Assembly: GCF_051622035.1 (NCBI RefSeq)
Contig: NC_135360.1
Coordinates: 12,886,001-12,950,000 of the forward strand
Reading direction: 5' to 3'
Length of the DNA: 64,000 nucleotides
Source of the DNA: Arctopsyche grandis
Lineage: Eukaryota > Arthropoda > Insecta > Trichoptera > Hydropsychidae
Made by a program: the position numbers and the translations under genes. The notes beneath the pieces were generated by a model. The model was not told the origin of the DNA and ran no database searches. It saw only the letters and a list, made by a program, of their open reading frames with translations. Positions 57,910 through 64,000 of this stretch are shown here, in pieces (position 1 is the stretch's first letter; each line of letters opens with the position of its first letter).

Positions 57910-60000
57910 AGACTATAACAGTCTTGTAAATTGCCAATTTTACATATTTTCATACTTCTTCTACTTATCGAAGTAAATTTTTTATTTAATCTAATGTGCC
58001 TAATTTTCATACACTAGTATGAATGCGAAATGATATTTTTCTCTTTCGGTTGTATTATTAAATTTCTCAATATGTATGAAAATAAACAAAAAAAATCTTT
58101 TGTTTGTTTATTTAAAATTTGAGAGGCTTCAATTGTTTTTTTATTTATTTGACTTCATTGCAAATATGTGTTTGTATATGTATATCATTGATTGAGAAGA
58201 AAGCAAGTTCAAATAATAACGGGCTTCTAAAATAATAATATTCCACTGAATGTTCCGTGCAATCAAATGGTAGATCACATATGAAAATGATTGATTACTC
58301 CTACTTCATAATAAGTCAATTCACATCTAGATGAATGAAATTGATTGATATGATTGCTTGACACCGTTTGAATTGATTCTGATGATGTACAAATATTCTA
58401 ATACCAGCGAAACTATCAATGCCATGACTTTCTTCTCATGTGGATGTAAACTGGAGAAGAAAGTACGAAAGCAAAAGGCGAGAGTTTCACGTGTTCGACG
58501 GGTACATATGGTCACACCGGTCATCGTCGTTGACTTACCTCATTTATACACCTTCATTGCCAATTTTTTCACTTTCTCTGCCATCGTATTAATAAAAAAG
58601 ACAAAAATACGCTTTCAAATATCTCAAGATCGAAATCGTCACACGCCGCCTAGTGTGGTCATTATTTTTCCTTTCGTTTCAGACAAAATTAGAGCTCACG
58701 AAGAAGGGTAAGACGTTGATTAATAAGTAAGGATTAATACTAACAAGATACGATTAACTAAAAAAGCAATGAAATAAATTACAGCCCGTCATTTCTGACG
58801 GGCAATTACACTAATCATATCAATATAATTTCAGAATGACACGCTAAAACTTAATAAAATTCAGCATTGTAGGTCAAAATTGACAGGCAATAAAATGCCA
58901 GATTTCAAAATGCATAATCGATATCTACGACTGGTTTACTAATTTCCAACAAAAAATCTTGAATGATACGTCGATGATGCTAACTGCCAAGCGAGCGTGA
59001 ACGCATCAAAATACAAATTTACAAACTGGATTTGCCATTAGCTTTCAACGAACTTCCAATGAGAAAAAGCTTTCACTCGCCAAATAATCGATTTCGTATC
59101 GCAAACAAATGACTTCCCAAACATTTACAATCGATCTTACTTCACAACTACATTGTATGTAGGTACATATTTTAAAGTATGTGGACATTCTATTTACAGG
59201 ATATTATACCTGTTGATTCTAATTGCTTCTTAATGAATATAAATTTCCCAAAGCATTCATTTGGGTAAGGTCATTGTAATCTGCCGGGATTAATGTTTAA
59301 CATTAAATTATATTATGAAACATTGCCATATTCCGGTCACGATTAACAGACTCACTTTCAAACCCATGATTGCCATCGATCGTGATTCCGTCAATAAAAA
59401 CTCACTTAAACAGATTATTCAATGATGCAAAAAGAATCGCACAGCCGAATCGAATCCGACAAGTGTCTATGTATAACAGATGAGATCTGCTTATCCGCAA
59501 TTGTGACCGGTGAAAGGTCCGACCGACCTTCGCGAGAGATAATCTCGCGGGATATTTAAACACATAACACACTTTGTTTACTGAAATATGGTTTTTATTT
59601 GATATCGAGTCACGCTCCGGCGATATGTAAAAATGTTAGATCGCCAGATGCAGCGATGCGAGGCAATGAATGTCTCAATCGAGAGTTGTGGGACTAACAA
59701 GGCCAACTCTGCATCGTTATGTCATTCGCGGATGCTCGAATTCTATACAGGAGGTCGTCGAAAAGGCGTGACTGTTATAATTGACCGAATTCCATCGTAA
59801 GACACGGCTCTTCTGTATAGGATTTTGTAATTTATATCATCGATGTAACTCTCCGAGCTCAGCATTTGATATGTGAACCAGTTCTGTAATTATTATTGCA
59901 AGTGTACTTTAAGTAAGCGATTTTGTATACAAGTTAGAAAATCAAACTATGAATTCTGGCTACAATACTACTTATCTTTTAAATCAACTTATATAAAAAT
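57910..60000. other. Intergenic, nothing firm
   Basis: The frame at 58,358-58,711 (117 codons) has no recognised domain or splice partner. A less AT-rich block at 59,440-59,830 could be an LTR remnant, but its ends could not be found. Confidence 0.35.
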
Positions 60001-60024
60001 TACTTACATATATAAAACAACTTA

Positions 60025-60358
60025 CATATATAAAAATGAATGTCTGTGTGTGTCTCGAATAGGCTTCTAAGCCACTGAAGCGATTACGATGGAACTTTCA
60101 GGATTTGTTGTATGCATGTCCGGGAAGATTACTGTGAAAAAAAAACGGGAAAAAACGGGAATGGAAACGGGAAAAACGGGAATGAGTGTCATTCGCTATA
60201 ATTTCGAATGTTTTCGCGTCGCGACCAGGGTGTTCGCTGCCTGCGTTGTTCCGAAAAATGGGAACGGGAACGGGAACGAGAACGGGAAAGGGAACGAGAA
60301 CGGGAACGGGAATTGCATGCGTTATTGTGGCATTGCAACGCATGCAGGGTTCAGCTAG
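60025..60358 (+). mobile_element. Helitron-like 3' end with CGGGAA minisatellite
   Basis: A region starting near TATATAAAAATGAATGTCTG holds arrays of ACGGGAA and GAACGGGAACGAGAACGG units (60,146-60,312). It ends in a perfect 10-bp hairpin (60314-60323 with 60337-60346) and, 8 bp later, CTAG (60355-60358) followed by T. A hairpin, a short spacer and CTRR before T is the Helitron 3' signature. The 5' end and any helicase are not seen. Confidence 0.55.
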
Positions 60359-60469
60359 TAGATAATATTTTTAAATTTTCTCAGTCACACTTTTACTACA
60401 AAAAGCTGAAAGGTAAAAATATTAAGAGAAATTGTGCAAATTTAATATAAGAATAGAATATTATTATAT

Positions 60470-60740
60470 TATATTTATTTATTTTAAAGTTCAGACCATT
60501 GTGGCATTACAGAAATTCCTAATGCGCCACAATGGTCAAAAAATATTACACAAAAAAAAAAACAAAATAACAATTAAACATAAATTAATACATAACGAAA
60601 ATAATATACTAATCAATTATACATACAAAAAATACATTTAAACATAAACATAAATACATCCATACATAGACATAAAAAAACAATAGCATATAATAATAAC
60701 AGATAACGTAACAATATCAAATATAAAATATAACATAAGG
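60470..60740 (-). mobile_element. LINE 3' end (same family as 16.5 kb)
   Basis: The stem-loop (arms 60496-60505 and 60526-60535, loop 20 nt) and A-rich 3' UTR match the LINE at 16,530-18,855. The copy is truncated within the 3' UTR. Confidence 0.7.
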
Positions 60741-60744
60741 AATG

Positions 60745-61200
60745 TCTTATCATCATCGACATCATTGTCTTATTATCATCGTCATCATCATATACAACCA
60801 TTCGCCGTCGACTGTTGGATGAAGGCCTCCCCAGCAAGCTTCCATTCCGCTCTCCTTGGGGAATTCTCATCAATTTGGGCATCTCATCCCACAAATTCTT
60901 CTGATTTCATCTGCCAATCTCTTATATAGCCTTCCTTACACCCTTTTACATTCTCATGGGCACCATTTGAGTATCCCTTTCATTCATCTTTCGTTCGTTC
61001 TTTAACAACGTGTCTCACGCAATGCCACTAACCATCAACCACCTTCGTCATACTTCTCACCCACGTATTATATTTTCTATCCTTCGCCGTTATGCCAAAC
61101 ATACAGCGTTCCATATTTCTTTGAGTGCACTGAATCTTATGCGGAATTCTGGTGTTCAATACCTACATAAGTTTCAAATCCATACAATATTATATATTAC
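60745..61200 (-). mobile_element. RTE-type LINE 3' fragment, copy 4
   Basis: Matches copies 1 and 2 over most of their length (words CATACAGCGTTCCA, TTGGATGAAGGCCTCC) and has a (ATG/ACG)n-like tail at 60,745-60,790. Degenerate. Confidence 0.7.
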
Positions 61201-61204
61201 AGAA

Positions 61205-62875
61205 TATTTTGAATAAGTTAATAAATTAAATTTTGAAAACTCATTTTTTTATTAATTCTTCATTTGTTTTTTTCTTAATACATATTTACTTACTATAAAT
61301 ATTTATTTGAAAATAATTATAATAATCTCACTTTTTTCAATATCCTTGTCACTTATGGATACCAGTACCCATCTGGTCAAGATTAGTCCTTGTACCATCT
61401 TTAACTAATATTTCCCATGAAATGTTCAATGTTGCCTCTAAGTTTCGTCAATTCATTAATCCTGATTTTTTAAAACACTTTTTACTCATTATTGTATAAG
61501 ATAATATAACTCATCCATCGACATACCCTAGTCAACTTAATTTAGAAATTTCAATAAAATGATATCTGATCTCTATAACTAGCATTCTTCAAATGACTAA
61601 ATTAAAGCTCATAAATTTGAAAATATACATGTGTAGCAAATTTATGTATTAAATTTATCATTTTCGCATAATTCGAGTGTATAATTACTTATATACATAC
61701 ATATGTATATATCGTATTATATATGCACACATTATAATGCAATATATTATACATATGTTAGTAATGTTGGATTAAAATATTGCTCAATTCATCCGGTGTT
61801 TATTTTCAGTTGATATTTGGTATGCAAAATGTGTATATAATATATATAATTTTTTTTTATTAGCCTAGTTACCGTATACGACTTTCACGCCGAATGAACG
61901 TGTATCAAAAACAATCCATGTTTTCAAAAAGATCTTAAAATCTATTCAAATAGTGACGGACTTGGTTCACTCTCGCATTAAGTATTCCGCGTCTCGTTGA
62001 GCCATCGTATTAATTTCGCGTAATAAATGGCGGAACGATACAACGCGATTGCATTCAAGGATTCGCAATTCGTAACATTATTTACAACGCTTTATTTTTC
62101 ATTCAAAAAACATTTCCTGAACGTTTCGAATAACGAATACAATCACTTCTGATATTGTTTCCAGTGTGTGCTCTAAATATTTGGACATTCACGGCGTGAC
62201 TTTCGACTTTTCTTCGAGACAAAGATATCGTTAATTGATTGTCGGAATTTTTTCGACTTTTCCCGCGCTCGTATATCACTCGTTTCGTCAAATATGAAAA
62301 ATGGCACATCGACCACATTGTGCGATCGTACGTATTTGCACATAGAGGCACGTAACTTATGCGTTAGCGAACTGTATAAGGAAATTGTTAACTAGAGGAA
62401 ACTATTAATCTATAAAAACGCGATGAAGTAAAAAAAAAAATGTCATATACGACGAGTGCAACATCTGTTGTATCATGTTTATTGTCGACGATTTCATATT
62501 TGCTTACAATCTGCGAAGTAAAGATACCGTTTATGTGATGACTGATGACAGTTAAAATGTGGACATTTGGAAAAAACGGGACGCATTTTCCCGGTAATTG
62601 TACACCTTTTGCGCGTGTGTATTTTCGTTAAGAAAATTGTGCACACTTGAGTCGTTGTGCAATCGAAGTTGCTTCACAAGTCGCCGACGTGCAACGGAAT
62701 GCACTTCTTAATTGCCGAGATGATTAATCATGTAACACTTTACAATTCTGAAGATACGCACGTAGTGGCCAATAAATACTCTTTATATAATACATATACA
62801 TATGTATAAACAAGACACGCGTGTATTTCTAAATTTTTTTCAAATATTGAAACTCAGAATTTTTCAGATCGTTTC
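61205..62875. other. Intergenic, nothing recognised
   Basis: No supported gene or repeat in this stretch. Confidence 0.4.
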
Positions 62876-62879
62876 AAAA

Positions 62880-63626
62880 AAACATCTAATATATAATTTC
62901 GAAAGAGACTTTGTATATATTATTGCGTAGGGGTGGGTGGAGGATCCAAGTAAAAGGCCAACAGTCGTTTCACAGCATTTATTGATGATTAAGGAGATAC
63001 ACGCACTGTCAGTGCTCAGTCCAGAATGACCTGATATCGCCTTATAAGGGATATATCTCTCAGGACATCTTCGACGTCTAATTTGTTTACCTATTGTTAT
63101 GGTCACGTACGGATATGTCTTCCCACGACACGGTACTGGTCAATTCTGCGAAAGGACCAATACCAGCCAACTCGGTCGCCATTGTTTAGCCTACATGCAC
63201 TTAGCTTGTCGCTAATCCTTAAAAACACTTACACCAGTCACACGTTCTCTCAGGACGCTACCCGGCCTAATCCGATCGCAATTACTCGGCGGCTCTTTTT
63301 AGTATACGTAACAATATGAATTTAACCTTCGTTCGTTGGTTTGTAGACGACACGTTCGATTTTTTTTTTCGATTCAAATGATTCGAAGTCCCCGGGGGCG
63401 AAGGCACCGAGGGCGCAGGCGCCGAATTTTGGTATACATATAATTTCAAAAGAGACAGTATATATGTTTGTTTGTTCGTGATAGTCAATTTAATAAAAAA
63501 AAATGAGTATTCAAATAAATTTATATGAAATAAAACTATTCAAATAAATTTAATAAAATGTTTACTATTAGATTAGTCATGTTTAAGCGGCTTATATTAC
63601 AAATACTGAGCGAAACCGGGTAAAAC
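62880..63626 (+). repeat. Dispersed GCGAAGCCGGGT-ended repeat, copy 3 (interrupted)
   Basis: The start (ATAATTTCGAAAGAGACTTT, near 62,892) is repeated near 63,440 (ATAATTTCAAAAGAGACA). The end reads CTGAGCGAAACCGGGTAAAA near 63,606-63,625. A probable solo LTR interrupts the first part. There may be two partial copies rather than one. Confidence 0.55.
62921..63313 (-). mobile_element. Probable solo LTR
   Basis: Read on the minus strand: starts TGTTACGTATAC, has a TATA-like CTTATAAGG, then an AATAAA (in CATCAATAAATGC), and ends CTACGCAATA. ATAT flanks both sides (62917-62920 and 63314-63317). The order TATA then AATAAA fits an LTR. If the LTR must end in CA the flanks match only 3 of 4. No internal retroviral-type genes are present. 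Confidence 0.5.
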
Positions 63627-64000
63627 CATAAATTATAAATAGATTCAAAGCAGTTCCTTAAAAGGAATCCAATCCACACGAATAATATTATGACAACAGC
63701 ACATTATTATTGTCGCCTATTTTATTACCCCAATTATTTAATTTGCTTTTATATTGTTCAAAGAAGATTTATGAAGTCGTCATTTGTCAAAATATTACTC
63801 GAGTGGGTTGAATGCTTTTTAAACACTATTAATTTAAATAAATTGAGCACATTTTGAAACTCTGATAAATCACGTTGATTTTCTAGAAATATTTATTCAT
63901 GGCAAATACGCATAAATAGTTAAGATTCTCAGCTGTGAGAAAACTTTTTATGTAACTAAATTCAGTTCGAATATTCTATTTAATACTTTTGTAAATTACA
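63627..64000. other. Intergenic, nothing recognised
   Basis: AT-rich sequence to the end of the window. Confidence 0.4.

Noticed and set aside
59440-59830. Possible solo LTR in a less AT-rich block
   Set aside because: An AATAAA is present on the minus strand, but no TG/CA borders with matching flanks were found.
60089-60450. Open frames with Gly-Asn or Arg-Glu repeats on both strands
   Set aside because: They translate the CGGGAA minisatellite of a Helitron-like repeat.
1-64000. CRISPR array, operon or prokaryotic features
   Set aside because: Spliced genes, SINEs, LINEs and poly(A) signals show this is eukaryotic; no regularly spaced direct repeats of CRISPR type were seen.

Overview
The window is AT-rich, intron-rich, repeat-dense animal DNA. 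The genes point to an insect: a tandem cluster of gustatory receptors (7tm_7 family), a single-domain chitin-binding cuticle-type protein, and two ZAD-type C2H2 zinc-finger genes. The ZAD genes, the dispersed TACATATGTATG-type tracts and the tRNA-derived SINEs fit Amphiesmenoptera (moths and caddisflies), perhaps a caddisfly. That placement is inference only.

Layout. 1-640: a tRNA-derived SINE. 1.1-9.6 kb: four gustatory receptor genes on the minus strand, each with the same four-exon plan and a third exon of exactly 148 bp; the fourth has a one-base frameshift in a T run. 9.8-11.4 kb: a hAT-type MITE and simple repeats. 11.85-32.05 kb: one plus-strand gene spread over 20 kb in four exons, joined by matching splice phases into a 201-residue secreted protein with a six-cysteine chitin-binding domain. 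Its introns hold a 5'-truncated non-LTR retrotransposon (reverse transcriptase at 16,969-18,810), RTE-type fragments, several MITEs and two large fold-back elements flanking exon 3. 33.2-34.2 kb: two copies of a second fold-back family. 34.46-36.32 kb: a ZAD zinc-finger gene with 11 fingers, five of them duplicated as a block. 36.9-37.3 kb: a hAT MITE. 39.66-41.18 kb: a paralogous zinc-finger gene with a damaged ZAD part and an in-frame TAG but nine intact fingers. 42.4-44 kb and 49.6-53.3 kb: nested transposons, the second holding a nearly complete hAT element (50,119-52,991) with an exact 8-bp target duplication. 53.5-64 kb: no host gene recognised; RTE fragments, SINEs, a Helitron-like end, a probable solo LTR.

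The most unusual signals are in the mobile DNA. (1) SINE copies and the local LINE end in a stem-loop of the same geometry whose stem sequences differ but stay paired. (2) Fold-back (near-palindromic) families of unrelated sequence make 9-bp target duplications (9 or 10 bp in one case), suggesting one shared mobilising enzyme. (3) One fold-back family flanks a coding exon on both sides, an arrangement known to favour exon circularisation or skipping. The host genes show no sign of working in one pathway, apart from the receptor cluster (taste or chemosensation) and the two zinc-finger paralogues (probable transcription factors).
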